Below, in pieces: positions 52,135-60,926 of a stretch of 64,000 nucleotides of DNA. Each line of letters begins with the position of its first letter. Position 1 is the first letter of the stretch. The stretch is from positions 62,001 to 126,000 of the forward strand of contig NZ_SRUZ01000005.1 of the NCBI RefSeq assembly GCF_004791165.1. The letters are read 5' to 3'. The position numbers and the translations under genes are program-made. The DNA comes from Mesorhizobium sp. M8A.F.Ca.ET.218.01.1.1. GTDB lineage: Bacteria > Pseudomonadota > Alphaproteobacteria > Rhizobiales > Rhizobiaceae. The notes below the pieces were generated by a model, which had not been told where the DNA came from, did no database searches, and saw only the letters and a list, made by a program, of their open reading frames with translations.

Positions 52135-53631
52135 TCAGTCCTGGGGACCGGCCACCATACGGGCGATCCGCGTCATGTCGGCGCTCATCTCACGATCGTC
52201 GTCGAGCGGGCTGACGAGCGCACGCACCGCAGCAAAGGTGCGCTGGGGTCCTTCGCCCATGCTGTCGACGACGCCGCGCAACTCCACGCCCGTGGCCGCG
52301 AAGATCAGTTCCATCGCAACGAGATAGCGCAGGCGTTCGACAATCTCGGCGGTCTTGGCCACCACGCGCGGCGCCATCGACGACTGGTCCTCGATCCCAT
52401 CCGAAACGGCCAGCGGGCTGAGTGACATCGGATTAGCGAGATGCCGGATTTCGGCTTCCAGCGCGGCGAGTGGCTTCTGCAGTTCCGCATAGCCCTGGCG
52501 GCTACCGCCCCTGGCCGACAGGAAGCGCGGCAGCTCGGCAATTGTCGGCGACATCAGCTTCATGCAGCGGTTGGCGGTGCCCACCGCGCAATGCGCGAGC
52601 GCCTGGCCGAGCTGTTCCCAGGCCAGCGTCATGGCAGTGAGGTCGAAATTGCCGTTCGAGACGACGCGTTCGTCTTCGGGCAGGATCACCGGGTTGTCGC
52701 CGGAATGGGTGAGTTCGATCTCCGTCGCGAGCTTCGCCTGTTCGAACGCGTTGAGCAGGCCGCCCCAGACTTGCGGCACACAGCGATAGCTGAGCGGATC
52801 CTGAAGCCGCCGCGCCGCTCTGTCCTTCCACAGGCCGCTTCCGGCGAGTTCCGCGCGCAGCCGTGCGCCGATCTCGCGCTGGCCGAAGGCCGGCCGCGCG
52901 GCCAGGGCATCCTCGTCGATCGCGGTCAGCGAAGAACGGAACGCCTCATAGTTGAGCGCCACCGCGGCCAGCGCCCAATCGATGAGATGGGCGACATCCT
53001 CGAGACACAGGCATGCCGTGCCGGTCGACAGGCTGTTGGCGACGATGATGGCGTGGCCGTCCTTCTCGCGCAGGTCAAGCGGTTCGAGCCCGGCCAATGC
53101 GAGCGCCTCGGCCGACGGCATGATCCTGCCCTGGTATTCGGTCTCGCCGTCGCCGCGCAGCGCTCGCGCCATGTGGCCAAGATGGGCAAGGTCCGCCGCG
53201 CCGATCGATCCCCAGGTGGGGATCACCGGATGGACGCCGGCGTTGAGCGCCGCCACGAGGCCCATGACCACGCGTTCGGAAGTGCCGGTGCCGCCGGCGG
53301 CCATGCCCGAAATGCGCGCCGTCATCAGCGCCCGCACCGCCTCGGTCGGCAGAGCAGGGCCGATGCCCATGCTGTGGCTGAGCGGCACGCTGTGCTGGAA
53401 GGCGATCAGGTCGGCCTGCGCGAGCGGCGTGTCGACACAGGCGCCGAGGCCTGTCGTGACGCCATACATCGGCTTGCCGAGCTCAGTCAGGTGCTCGATG
53501 AGCGCGCGGCTCGCCCGGATGCGGCGCATCGCCTCCTCGCCCAGCATCAGCCGCGCACTGCGCCGCGCGATCTCGGCGACGTCAGCCGCGCCAAGCGGCT
53601 TGGCGTCGAGCAGTATCATTCGGGCTGTCAT
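52135..53631 (-). CDS. aromatic amino acid lyase (HutH) homologue lacking the MIO triad
   Basis: 498 residues, all-helical HAL/PAL family. Conserved elements: PMYGVTTGLGACVDTPL with the active-site Tyr (about 56), HSVPLSHSMGIG, IIVANSLSTGTAC, YRCVPQVWGGLLNAFEQAKLATEIELTHSGDNPVILPEDERVVSNGNFD. At the place where the family has GSVGASGDLAPL the sequence is GSIGAADLAHLGHM (residues 141-154), so the Ala-Ser-Gly that cyclises into the MIO cofactor is missing. Either the enzyme uses different chemistry or it is not a lyase. The rest of the protein is intact and not decayed. Confidence 0.88.
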   Translation of the reverse strand: MTARMILLDAKPLGAADVAEIARRSARLMLGEEAMRRIRASRALIEHLTELGKPMYGVTTGLGACVDTPLAQADLIAFQHSVPLSHSMGIGPALPTEAVRALMTARISGMAAGGTGTSERVVMGLVAALNAGVHPVIPTWGSIGAADLAHLGHMARALRGDGETEYQGRIMPSAEALALAGLEPLDLREKDGHAIIVANSLSTGTACLCLEDVAHLIDWALAAVALNYEAFRSSLTAIDEDALAARPAFGQREIGARLRAELAGSGLWKDRAARRLQDPLSYRCVPQVWGGLLNAFEQAKLATEIELTHSGDNPVILPEDERVVSNGNFDLTAMTLAWEQLGQALAHCAVGTANRCMKLMSPTIAELPRFLSARGGSRQGYAELQKPLAALEAEIRHLANPMSLSPLAVSDGIEDQSSMAPRVVAKTAEIVERLRYLVAMELIFAATGVELRGVVDSMGEGPQRTFAAVRALVSPLDDDREMSADMTRIARMVAGPQD

Positions 53632-53773
53632 GTCTCGCCTGTATCCCGTGACCAGAGGCCCGGACCAGCGGCGCGGCGGGCGTCACCATTTGTGGCGGCA
53701 TGCCGGCTGGACTGCAAGCCATTCCCATTATGGCAGCGATGAGAAGGCAGGCGAAGGGACCAGGATTTTGCGA

Positions 53774-54877
53774 TTACGCCGATCGCTCTGCGACAGCGTC
53801 CGGCACCACCACCAGCTTGCCGACAAAATCCTTTGCGACGAAATCGGCCTGCGCGTGGTGGAAATCGGAGAGCTTGTAGACGCCACCGACCAACGGTCTG
53901 ATCTTGCCCCCCTCGATGTAGCGAACGATGCGACGGAAATCGGCACGCGTGCCCTGGCTCGAACCATGCAGTTGCAGCTGCTTGAGATACATGGTCCTGA
54001 GGTCAAGCTGGACGACCGGGCCTGCAATCGCGCCGGCCGTGGTATAGCGGCCCTCGGGTCGCAGGATGCGCAGCAGGTCGTTGAAGATCGCGCCGCCGAC
54101 GAGATCGGCGACCACGTCGATCGGCTGGCCGCCGGTCGCTTCGGTCACGGCTTGCGGCAGGTCCGCGACGCCACGGGTGATGACCGCCTCGGCGCCGATG
54201 TCGAGTACGGCCTGTTCCTTGCCCTTGCCGGCGACCGCATAGGGAATGGCGCCACGCGCCCGCGCCAGTTGCACGATGCCGGAACCGACGCCGCCCGAGG
54301 CGCCGGTGACCAGCACGCGCTCGCCAGCCTTCAAGCCGGCGCGTTCCAGCATCTGTTCGCCGGTGAGATAAGCGCAGCAGAAGGTGGCGAGTTCGACGTC
54401 GCTCATCTCCGTGTCGACGACATGCGCGTTGTCGGCTGGCACAGCCTGATACTCGGCATAACCGCCATCGCGGCCGTGGCCCATATAGTCGATGTCGGCG
54501 AGTGAATCGTCGTCGCGGTTGTAGATGGAGAAATCGACGATCACCCGTTCGCCGATACGGTCCGGTGATACACCTTCGCCGACGGCGGCGATGGTGCCGA
54601 CAGTGTCGGTGCCCTGGATGCGCGGGAAGGTCAGCGTATTGCCCTGCCTTCGCCAGGTCGACACCGCGCCCGCATCTTCCTCCGTGCCATAGGCGCCCTG
54701 GCGCACCCAGACATCGGTGTTGTTCATCCCGCAAGCGCTGACCCTTATGAGCACCTCACCTGAAGCGAGGGCAGGCACTTTGACATCGGTGCGGTAGACG
54801 AGCTTTTCAGGTCCGCCGTGCCCGGTGAGCAGCACGGCGGCCATGGTGGCGGGGAGGGTTTTGGTCATGGCATTCAT
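53774..54877 (-). CDS. zinc-free quinone-oxidoreductase-type MDR protein
   Basis: 367 residues. Domain order is GroES-like then Rossmann. Landmarks: AAVLLTGHGGPEKLVYRTDVKVPALASGEVLIRVSACGMNNTDVWVRQGAYG, FPRIQGTDTVGTIAAVGEGV, VLVTGASGGVGSGIVQLARARG and VVADLVGGAIFNDLLRILRPEGRYTTAGAIAGP. No clear structural-zinc cysteine cluster is present. It ends the doeDC-side gene group: it starts 9 nt after doeD's stop and is on the same strand, so it is probably co-transcribed with ectoine catabolism genes. Its reaction there is unknown. Confidence 0.88.
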   Translation of the reverse strand: MNAMTKTLPATMAAVLLTGHGGPEKLVYRTDVKVPALASGEVLIRVSACGMNNTDVWVRQGAYGTEEDAGAVSTWRRQGNTLTFPRIQGTDTVGTIAAVGEGVSPDRIGERVIVDFSIYNRDDDSLADIDYMGHGRDGGYAEYQAVPADNAHVVDTEMSDVELATFCCAYLTGEQMLERAGLKAGERVLVTGASGGVGSGIVQLARARGAIPYAVAGKGKEQAVLDIGAEAVITRGVADLPQAVTEATGGQPIDVVADLVGGAIFNDLLRILRPEGRYTTAGAIAGPVVQLDLRTMYLKQLQLHGSSQGTRADFRRIVRYIEGGKIRPLVGGVYKLSDFHHAQADFVAKDFVGKLVVVPDAVAERSA

Positions 54878-54886
54878 GGGTCGGTC

Positions 54887-56266
54887 TCAGAGATTGGCGA
54901 ATACGTTGTTCACGGCATCGGCGGTCTTGGCCACCACGATGTCGGCTTCCTCGCGGGTCAGGCACAGCGGCGGCGCGAAGCCGAGAATGTCGCCCTGCGG
55001 CATGGCGCGGCCGATGACGCCGCTGGCGGCAAGGGCCGTTGCGACCTGCGGTCCGATCTTGAGCGAAGGATCGAAGAAGACACGGTCGTCGCGATCCCTG
55101 ACGAATTCCACCGCCGCGAGCATGCCGTCGCCGCGCACCTCGCCGACGTGTTTGTGACCGCCGACGGCCTTGGCCAGTTCGGCACGGAAATAAGCGCCGG
55201 TCTCGCCGGCATTCCGCACCAGGTCCATCTCATCGATCAGTTCGAGATTGGCGACGCCGGCTGCGACGCAGATCGGATGCGCCGAATAGGTCCAGCCATG
55301 GCCAAGCGAACCGAGCTTGTCCGAACCCTGCACCAGGACCTGCCACATCTTGTCGGCGACGATGACGCCCGACAGCGGCGCATAGGCCGAGGTCAGGCCC
55401 TTGGCGATGGTGATCAGGTCAGGCTTGATGCCGTAATGGTCGGAGCCGAACATGGTGCCCAACCGGCCGAAGCCCGTCACCACTTCGTCGGCGACCAGCA
55501 GCACGTCGTACTTTTTCAGCACCGCCTGGATTTTCTCCCAATAGCCGGCAGGCGGCGGCACGATGCCGCCAGTGCCGAGGATTGGCTCGCCGATGAAGGC
55601 GGCGACGGTTTCAGGCCCTTCGGCGAGGATCATCTCCTCCAGCTTGTCGGCGCAATGCTGCGAGAACTGTTCCTCGCTCATCGAGCGGTCGGCGCGGCGG
55701 AAATAATAGGGCGCCTCGGTGTGCAGGATCGGCGCGCGGGGCAGGTCGAAGGCATTGTGGAAGAGGTCCAGCCCCGTCAGCGATCCCGTCATCACGCCCG
55801 AGCCGTGATAGCCGCGCCAGCGCGAGATGATCTTCTTCTTCTCCGGCCGGCCCAGCACATTGTTGTAGTACCAGATCAGCTTGATGTTGGTTTCGTTGGC
55901 ATCCGAACCGGACAGGCCGAAATAGACCCTCGACATGCCCTTCGGCGCGCGGTCGATGATCATCTTCGCCAATGTGATCGAGGCCTCGGTGCCGTGCCCG
56001 ACATAGGCGTGGTAATAGGCGAGGTTCTTTGCCTGCGTGGCGATGGCGTCAGCGATCTTCTGGCGGCCATAGCCGACATTGACGCAATAGAGGCCGGCGA
56101 AGGCATCGATGCTCTTCCTGCCGTTGTTGTCCCAGACGGTGACGCCTTCGCCGCCGGCCATGATCCTTGTCGGCGATTCACCGCGAGCGTGCGTGCCCAT
56201 ATGGGTCGAGGGATGGAAGAAATGGTCGCGATCCCAGGCGGCGAGTTCGTTGGACTGGTCGAGCAT
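54887..56266 (-). CDS. doeD: class III aminotransferase of ectoine catabolism (DoeD/Atf)
   Basis: 459 residues, fold-type I class III PLP enzyme. Landmarks: GVTVWDNNGRKSIDAFAGLYCVNVGYG, VYFGLSGSDANETNIKLIWYYNNVLGRPEKKKIISRWRGYHG, LLVADEVVTGFGRLGTMFGS and the PLP Lys289 in LITIAKGLTSAYAPLSG. It fits the family of omega-amino-acid transaminases. Next to doeC, doeX and ehu genes it should convert L-2,4-diaminobutyrate to aspartate semialdehyde. The start codon follows GGAG and a run of nine A. Confidence 0.9.
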   Translation of the reverse strand: MLDQSNELAAWDRDHFFHPSTHMGTHARGESPTRIMAGGEGVTVWDNNGRKSIDAFAGLYCVNVGYGRQKIADAIATQAKNLAYYHAYVGHGTEASITLAKMIIDRAPKGMSRVYFGLSGSDANETNIKLIWYYNNVLGRPEKKKIISRWRGYHGSGVMTGSLTGLDLFHNAFDLPRAPILHTEAPYYFRRADRSMSEEQFSQHCADKLEEMILAEGPETVAAFIGEPILGTGGIVPPPAGYWEKIQAVLKKYDVLLVADEVVTGFGRLGTMFGSDHYGIKPDLITIAKGLTSAYAPLSGVIVADKMWQVLVQGSDKLGSLGHGWTYSAHPICVAAGVANLELIDEMDLVRNAGETGAYFRAELAKAVGGHKHVGEVRGDGMLAAVEFVRDRDDRVFFDPSLKIGPQVATALAASGVIGRAMPQGDILGFAPPLCLTREEADIVVAKTADAVNNVFANL

Positions 56267-56298
56267 TTTTTTTTACTCCTTGAAAATTCCAGTGTGGC

Positions 56299-57792
56299 CT
56301 ACGCCACGTCGAGGCATAGATATTTGAGATCAGTGAAGGCCTCCAAGCCGTGGCGCGAGCCTTCGCGGCCGATGCCGGACTGCTTGACGCCGCCGAAGGG
56401 GATCGGCGCGCCGGTGATCTTCACACGGTTGATGGCGACCATGCCATAGTCGAGCGCGCGACCCATGCGCTGCTGACGCGCGCCATTCTCGGTCACGACA
56501 TAGGCGACGAGGCCATATTCGGTCGCATTGGCGCGGGCGATCACCTCGTCCTCGTCGTCGAAGGATGTGACGGCGGCGACCGGACCAAAGGTCTCCTCAC
56601 GCATGATCAGCGCTTCGTCGGCGACGTCGGCGAGCAGTGTCGGCTGGTAGAACAGCGGCCCGGCCTGATGGCGCTTGCCGCCGGCAAGGCAGCGGGCGCC
56701 GTGGGCGAGGGCATCCGCGACCTGCTCCTCGACCTTCTGGACGGCACGTTCATGCATCAGCGGCCCGATGTCGGTTTCCTCGGCAAGGCCGCTGCCGGTC
56801 CGCAGCGCGTCAATGCGCTTGGCGAATGCGGTGCAGAAGCGGTCGTAAAGCGGACGCTGGACATAGATTCGGTTGGCGGCGAGGCAATCCTGGCCTGATG
56901 TGGCGAATTTGGCGTCGACAGCAATGGTCACCGCCTTGTCGAGATCGGCGTCGGCAAAGACGATCAGCGGCGCGTGGCCGCCGAGTTCCATGACCAGCCG
57001 CTTCATCGTCGGCGCACTTTGCGCGGCGATCAGCCGGCCGATCTCGGTCGAGCCCGTAAAACTCATGGCCCGCACGCGCGGATCTTCGCACATGCGTCCA
57101 ACGATCGTCGCGGCCTTGCCTGTGACGATGTTGAAGACGCCGGCCGGCAGCCCGGCGCGCTCGCCGAGTTCGGCCAGCGCCAGCGCCGAAAGTGGCGTCT
57201 CCGAGGAGGGATGCGCGACGATGGTGCAGCCGGCGGCAAGCGCCGCCGCCGCCTTGCGGGTCAACATGGCCGACGGAAAATTCCACGGCGTGACCACGCC
57301 GACGACACCGAGCGGTTCGCGCCGCACCATCATTTCCGCGTTCGGCAGATGACTGGTGACGCTCTCGGCGTTGAGGCGCTTCGCTTCCTCCGCATACCAT
57401 TCGATGAAGGAGGCGGCGTAGTCGATTTCGCCGAGCGACTCTTTGAGCGCCTTGCCCTGCTCAAGCGTCATCAGCAGAGCCAGATCAGCCTTGGCGGCGA
57501 TGATCAGCTCGAACCATTTTCGCAGGATTTTCGAGCGCTCCTGCGGCAACAGCGCCCGCCAGGCCGGAAAGGCGCGCGCCGCGGCGTCGATGGTTTTTGT
57601 AGTCTGCCGGCTGTCGAGTGCTGCGACAAAGGCGACGGTGGTGCCGGTCGCCGGATCGGTGACCTCGAAACTCTCGGCCGCATCGCTCGCCGTCCAATGG
57701 CCGTCGACATAGGCGAGTTCGCGCAGCAGCCGGCGGTCGGCGAGCCGGTCGAGCGCTTCGTGGCGATGCGAGCGGGCGAAATGCGCGGACAT
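56299..57792 (-). CDS. doeC: aspartate/succinate-semialdehyde dehydrogenase of ectoine catabolism (DoeC/Ssd)
   Basis: 497 residues, aldehyde dehydrogenase family. PWNFP at 169-173, RAMSFTGSTEIGRL, the general base Glu269 in VMELGGHAPLIVF and the nucleophile Cys303 in ATSGQDCLAANRIYV. The conserved Lys of the NAD-binding loop (usually KPxxxTP) is His here (VAHPSSETP). Together with DoeD it should oxidise aspartate 4-semialdehyde to aspartate. It is 32 nt upstream of doeD on the same strand, so the two are an operon with the MDR gene. Confidence 0.9.
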   Translation of the reverse strand: MSAHFARSHRHEALDRLADRRLLRELAYVDGHWTASDAAESFEVTDPATGTTVAFVAALDSRQTTKTIDAAARAFPAWRALLPQERSKILRKWFELIIAAKADLALLMTLEQGKALKESLGEIDYAASFIEWYAEEAKRLNAESVTSHLPNAEMMVRREPLGVVGVVTPWNFPSAMLTRKAAAALAAGCTIVAHPSSETPLSALALAELGERAGLPAGVFNIVTGKAATIVGRMCEDPRVRAMSFTGSTEIGRLIAAQSAPTMKRLVMELGGHAPLIVFADADLDKAVTIAVDAKFATSGQDCLAANRIYVQRPLYDRFCTAFAKRIDALRTGSGLAEETDIGPLMHERAVQKVEEQVADALAHGARCLAGGKRHQAGPLFYQPTLLADVADEALIMREETFGPVAAVTSFDDEDEVIARANATEYGLVAYVVTENGARQQRMGRALDYGMVAINRVKITGAPIPFGGVKQSGIGREGSRHGLEAFTDLKYLCLDVA

Positions 57793-57922
57793 GGTCGAAG
57801 CCTCCCGGTTCGTTTTGATGCGAGGAGACTATCCTTCACCGGCAGACAGAGAGGCTGTTTGAGCGCCTGATCAGAGAGAGAATCTCTCTATTGCGCCGTG
57901 AGGGCAGCCCGTTTCTCCGGCG

Positions 57923-58414
57923 CTATGCCGGTGCCGGCAACAGGTCCGCAATGGGCAGCGCGATATCATCCTTCACCGTCTTGATGACGATGTAGGTGAA
58001 GTAGCGGTCGATGCCGATCTCGCGATCGAGCAAGCCGTCGACCAGCCGCTGATAGGCGTCGATGTCGCGCGCCATCACCTTCAGCACATAGTCAACGCCG
58101 CCACCCACCGACCAGCAGGCGACGATCTCGGGGATATCGCGGATGACGCGCTCGAAGCGGTCGAAATCGGCCTGACGGTGGCTGGCCAGCGTCACCTCCA
58201 TCAGCACTGTGGCGACAGGCGCCACGACGCGCATGGCGATGCGGGCGTGATAGCCCGAGACGATGCCGGCTTTTTCCAGCTTGCGCAGCCGCATCCAGCA
58301 CGGCGTCGGCGACAGCCCGACCTGCTCGGCCAGCGCCAGCTTGGTGATGCGTCCGTCACGCTGGATGGCGTCGAGGATTTTGAGATCGATCGGGTCGAGT
58401 TTCGCAGCAGTCAT
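57923..58414 (-). CDS. doeX: Lrp/AsnC-family regulator of ectoine catabolism (DoeX/AsnC)
   Basis: 163 residues. A helix-turn-helix (LDPIDLKILDAIQRDGRITKLALAEQVGLSPTPCWMRLRKLEKAGIVSGYHARI) precedes the RAM effector domain (PVATVLMEVTLASHRQADFDRFERVIRDIPEIVACWSVGGGVDYVLKVMARDIDAYQRLVDGLLDREIGIDRYFTYIVIKTVKD). AsnC/DoeX proteins accompany ectoine-degradation genes in many Proteobacteria and sense pathway intermediates. It is 130 nt from doeC and divergent from enuR (83 nt between starts). Confidence 0.9.
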   Translation of the reverse strand: MTAAKLDPIDLKILDAIQRDGRITKLALAEQVGLSPTPCWMRLRKLEKAGIVSGYHARIAMRVVAPVATVLMEVTLASHRQADFDRFERVIRDIPEIVACWSVGGGVDYVLKVMARDIDAYQRLVDGLLDREIGIDRYFTYIVIKTVKDDIALPIADLLPAPA

Positions 58415-58461
58415 CAGCGCTCACTTTTTCGTCCATCGTACCATGAGGGCGCATTATTTCG

Positions 58462-58472
58462 ATTGTCAATTG
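58462..58472 (+). promoter_or_regulatory. ATTGTCA element in the doeX-enuR divergent region
   Basis: ATTGTCAATTG, sharing ATTGTCA with the repeats before ehuA, lies 26 bp before enuR. A possible autoregulatory site for EnuR. Weak, as only seven bases match. Confidence 0.3.
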
Positions 58473-58497
58473 CACTGATTTCGATCTCTAATAAGTC

Positions 58498-59883
58498 ATG
58501 ACATTGTGGCAACCCGATCCCGCGCTTATCCGCCGGCCAGCCTATCAATCATTGGCCGACCAGTTCGCGCGCGCCATCCATGACGGACGCCTGGCCAATG
58601 GCGCGAGGCTGCCGACGCATCGCCGGCTGGCGGACAATCTCAAGCTCTCGGTGCAGACGGTCAGCCGGGCCTATGAGGAATTGATCCGGCGCGGCCTGAT
58701 TTCGGGCGAGATCGGGCGCGGCAGCTTCGTCCAAACGCAGCGCCGCGAGCCGGACCCGCCCTATCTGCCCGAGCGCCTCGGTGAGGTCATCGACCTCTCG
58801 ATCCTGAAACCGGTCTGCGAGCCGATGCACCTGGAGCGGATGAAGCAGGCGCTGGGCTGGCTTGCCGAAAACCTGCCGTCGAGTTCGGCACTGTCGTTCC
58901 GGCCAAACATGGTGTTCCCACGCCACCGCGCCGTGGCGGTCGAATGGCTGAAACTGTGCGGCCTCGATGCCTCCGCGCAGAACATCAGCCTGACCAATGG
59001 CGCCACCGCCGGCATGACGGTGGCGCTGATGAGCGTCGCGCCACCGGGCTCCACCGTTGCCACCGAGGCGATAGGCCATCACACGCTGGTGCCGCTCGCC
59101 CGCTATCTCGGTTTCAACCTCGAAGGCCTGCCGATCGACGAAAACGGCCTGATTCCGGAAGCGCTGGACGAGGCCTGCCGGCTGTCCGATATCCGCGCCG
59201 TATTCGTGCAGCCTTCGGTGATCAACCCGACCGCAACGCTCATGGATGCGGCGCGCCGTGAGCAGATCGCGGCGGTGGCGCGCAAGCATGACATCGCCAT
59301 CATCGAGAACGATGTGCTCGGTCCCCTGGTCGAGGATCGACCGCCGCCGGTCGCTGCTTTCGCGCCGGAGCGGACGCTCTACGTCACCTCCTTCACTAAG
59401 ATCACCGTGCCCGGCCTGCGCATAGGTTATCTCGCCGCGCCCGACCGTTACGTTGCGGCCGTCGCCAACCGGCATCTCGTCTCGAACTGGATGGCGACAC
59501 CAATGGTGGCCGAGATCGCCACCAAATGGGTAACCGACGGCACCGCGATGGAGCTGGTGCGCTGGCAGCGCGCGGCGTTGCGTCGCCGGCAGGATATCGC
59601 TGGCGAGGTACTGGCCGGCGTCGACTACCGTGCCCGTCGCGACGGATTGCATATCTGGCTGCAACTGCCGGCCGACCGTTCCGAGGAGAGCTTTGTCGCC
59701 CAGGCTCGGTTGCAAGGCGTGGCCATAGCCCCGGGCACCTCGTTCCGCATATCGGATGCGCCCTGGCATCCGGCAGTGCGCATCTCGCTGGGTTCGACCA
59801 CCGAGGGGGAACTGCGCGCCGGTCTCGGCGTTGTCACCAAGCTCTTGCTTGGCGATCCGGAGCATCTGCTGCTCGCAATCTGA
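58498..59883 (+). CDS. enuR: MocR/GntR-type regulator of ectoine catabolism (EnuR)
   Basis: 461 residues. An N-terminal winged helix (residues about 10-80, LADQFARAIHDGRLANGARLPTHRRLADNLKLSVQTVSRAYEEL) is fused to a fold-type I aminotransferase domain. Lys301 in TSFTKITVPGLRIGYL is the predicted PLP-binding Lys (Lys302 in the Ruegeria pomeroyi protein). EnuR represses ectoine uptake and catabolic genes and is relieved by N-alpha-acetyl-L-2,4-diaminobutyrate (established for R. pomeroyi). It is directly upstream of the ehu operon and divergent from doeX. The start is an ATG inside the palindrome GTCATGAC. Confidence 0.92.
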   Translation: MTLWQPDPALIRRPAYQSLADQFARAIHDGRLANGARLPTHRRLADNLKLSVQTVSRAYEELIRRGLISGEIGRGSFVQTQRREPDPPYLPERLGEVIDLSILKPVCEPMHLERMKQALGWLAENLPSSSALSFRPNMVFPRHRAVAVEWLKLCGLDASAQNISLTNGATAGMTVALMSVAPPGSTVATEAIGHHTLVPLARYLGFNLEGLPIDENGLIPEALDEACRLSDIRAVFVQPSVINPTATLMDAARREQIAAVARKHDIAIIENDVLGPLVEDRPPPVAAFAPERTLYVTSFTKITVPGLRIGYLAAPDRYVAAVANRHLVSNWMATPMVAEIATKWVTDGTAMELVRWQRAALRRRQDIAGEVLAGVDYRARRDGLHIWLQLPADRSEESFVAQARLQGVAIAPGTSFRISDAPWHPAVRISLGSTTEGELRAGLGVVTKLLLGDPEHLLLAI

Positions 59884-59975
59884 ACACGCCACCCACTATC
59901 GCCAGGTGGTTCTGGGGCAACGGCATGCCCAAAAAGCCAGCTGCGATTGACCGGAAAATGTGCGCAATCAGAATA

Positions 59976-60009
59976 ATTGTCATGATATTATTTTACCAAT
60001 TGACATGAT
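59976..60009 (+). promoter_or_regulatory. direct repeats ATTGWCATGAT before ehuA (candidate EnuR operator)
   Basis: ATTGTCATGAT (59976-59986) and ATTGACATGAT (59999-60009) are direct repeats 23 bp apart with one difference, about two helical turns. MocR regulators often bind direct repeats. The second copy contains a TTGACA -35-like sequence (60000-60005), so binding could block transcription of the ehu genes. Confidence 0.55.
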
Positions 60010-60064
60010 TTGGCGTGTTCCCCATCGTTAAGGGCACAGGCTTCTCCAGCACGGGGAAATTCAT

Positions 60065-60856
60065 TTGTCCGCAACCGCGCCCATCATCAAGGTCGACGCC
60101 ATCTCGAAGAGCTTCGGCGCCTTCAAGGTGCTGGACGGCTTGTCCATGCAGGTCATGCCGCGCGAGAAGCTGGCGCTGATCGGCCCCTCTGGCTCGGGCA
60201 AGACCACGATCCTGCGCATCCTGATGACGCTGGAGCGCATCGACGGCGGTCACATCCAGATCGACGGCGAGCAACTCTACCACATGGAGCGTAACGGCCA
60301 ATTGCTGCCGGCCGACGAGCGGCATCTGGCAAAAATGCGCCAGAAGACCGGCATGGTCTTCCAGCTGTTCAACCTGTTTCCGCACAAGAGCGTCATCGAC
60401 AATGTGACGCTGGCCCCGATGCTGACCAAGGGCACACCGCGCGCCGCCGCCGAAAAACGCGCGATGGAACTGCTCGACATGGTCGGCATGGCCGACAAGG
60501 CCAAGGCGATGCCGGCGCAGCTATCAGGCGGCCAGAAACAGCGCGTGGCGATCGCCCGCGCGCTCGCTTTGCAACCGAAGATCATGCTGTTCGACGAGGT
60601 GACATCGGCGCTCGACCCGGAACTGGTCGAGGAAGTGCTCAACGTCTTGTGGCGGCTCTGCGCCGAGACCGACATGACCATGCTGCTGGTCACGCACGAA
60701 ATGGGTTTCGCCCACGACTTCGCCGACCGGGTGCTGTTCTTCGATCGCGGCCGAATAGTCGAGGAAGGCAAGCCCGACGAGATTTTCCGCAATCCCAAGC
60801 AGGAACGCACGCAAGGGTTCCTGAAGAAGATCATCGCGGCCGGACACCGTGTCTGA
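60065..60856 (+). CDS. ehuA: ectoine/hydroxyectoine ABC transporter ATP-binding protein EhuA
   Basis: 263 residues, polar-amino-acid-type ABC ATPase. Walker A GPSGSGKTTILRILMTLE, Q-loop MVFQLFNLFPHKSVIDNVTLAP, signature QLSGGQKQRVAIARAL, Walker B IMLFDEVTSALDPELVEEV and switch His in LLVTHEMGFAHDFADRV. The start is a TTG (60065) with GGGGAA upstream. With ehuBCD it imports ectoine and 5-hydroxyectoine as nutrients. Identification rests on the family and on the neighbours enuR, doeC, doeD and eutA. Confidence 0.93.
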   Translation: MSATAPIIKVDAISKSFGAFKVLDGLSMQVMPREKLALIGPSGSGKTTILRILMTLERIDGGHIQIDGEQLYHMERNGQLLPADERHLAKMRQKTGMVFQLFNLFPHKSVIDNVTLAPMLTKGTPRAAAEKRAMELLDMVGMADKAKAMPAQLSGGQKQRVAIARALALQPKIMLFDEVTSALDPELVEEVLNVLWRLCAETDMTMLLVTHEMGFAHDFADRVLFFDRGRIVEEGKPDEIFRNPKQERTQGFLKKIIAAGHRV

Positions 60857-60926
60857 CCGCATGCCAAAGGCGGCGATGCCGTCCTGAAATCACGCAAACC
60901 AAGACAAGAACAAGGAGTTGGGAACA

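Noticed and set aside
54818..56449. 543-codon open frame on the plus strand
   Set aside because: Antisense to doeD and parts of two neighbours, which are well supported.
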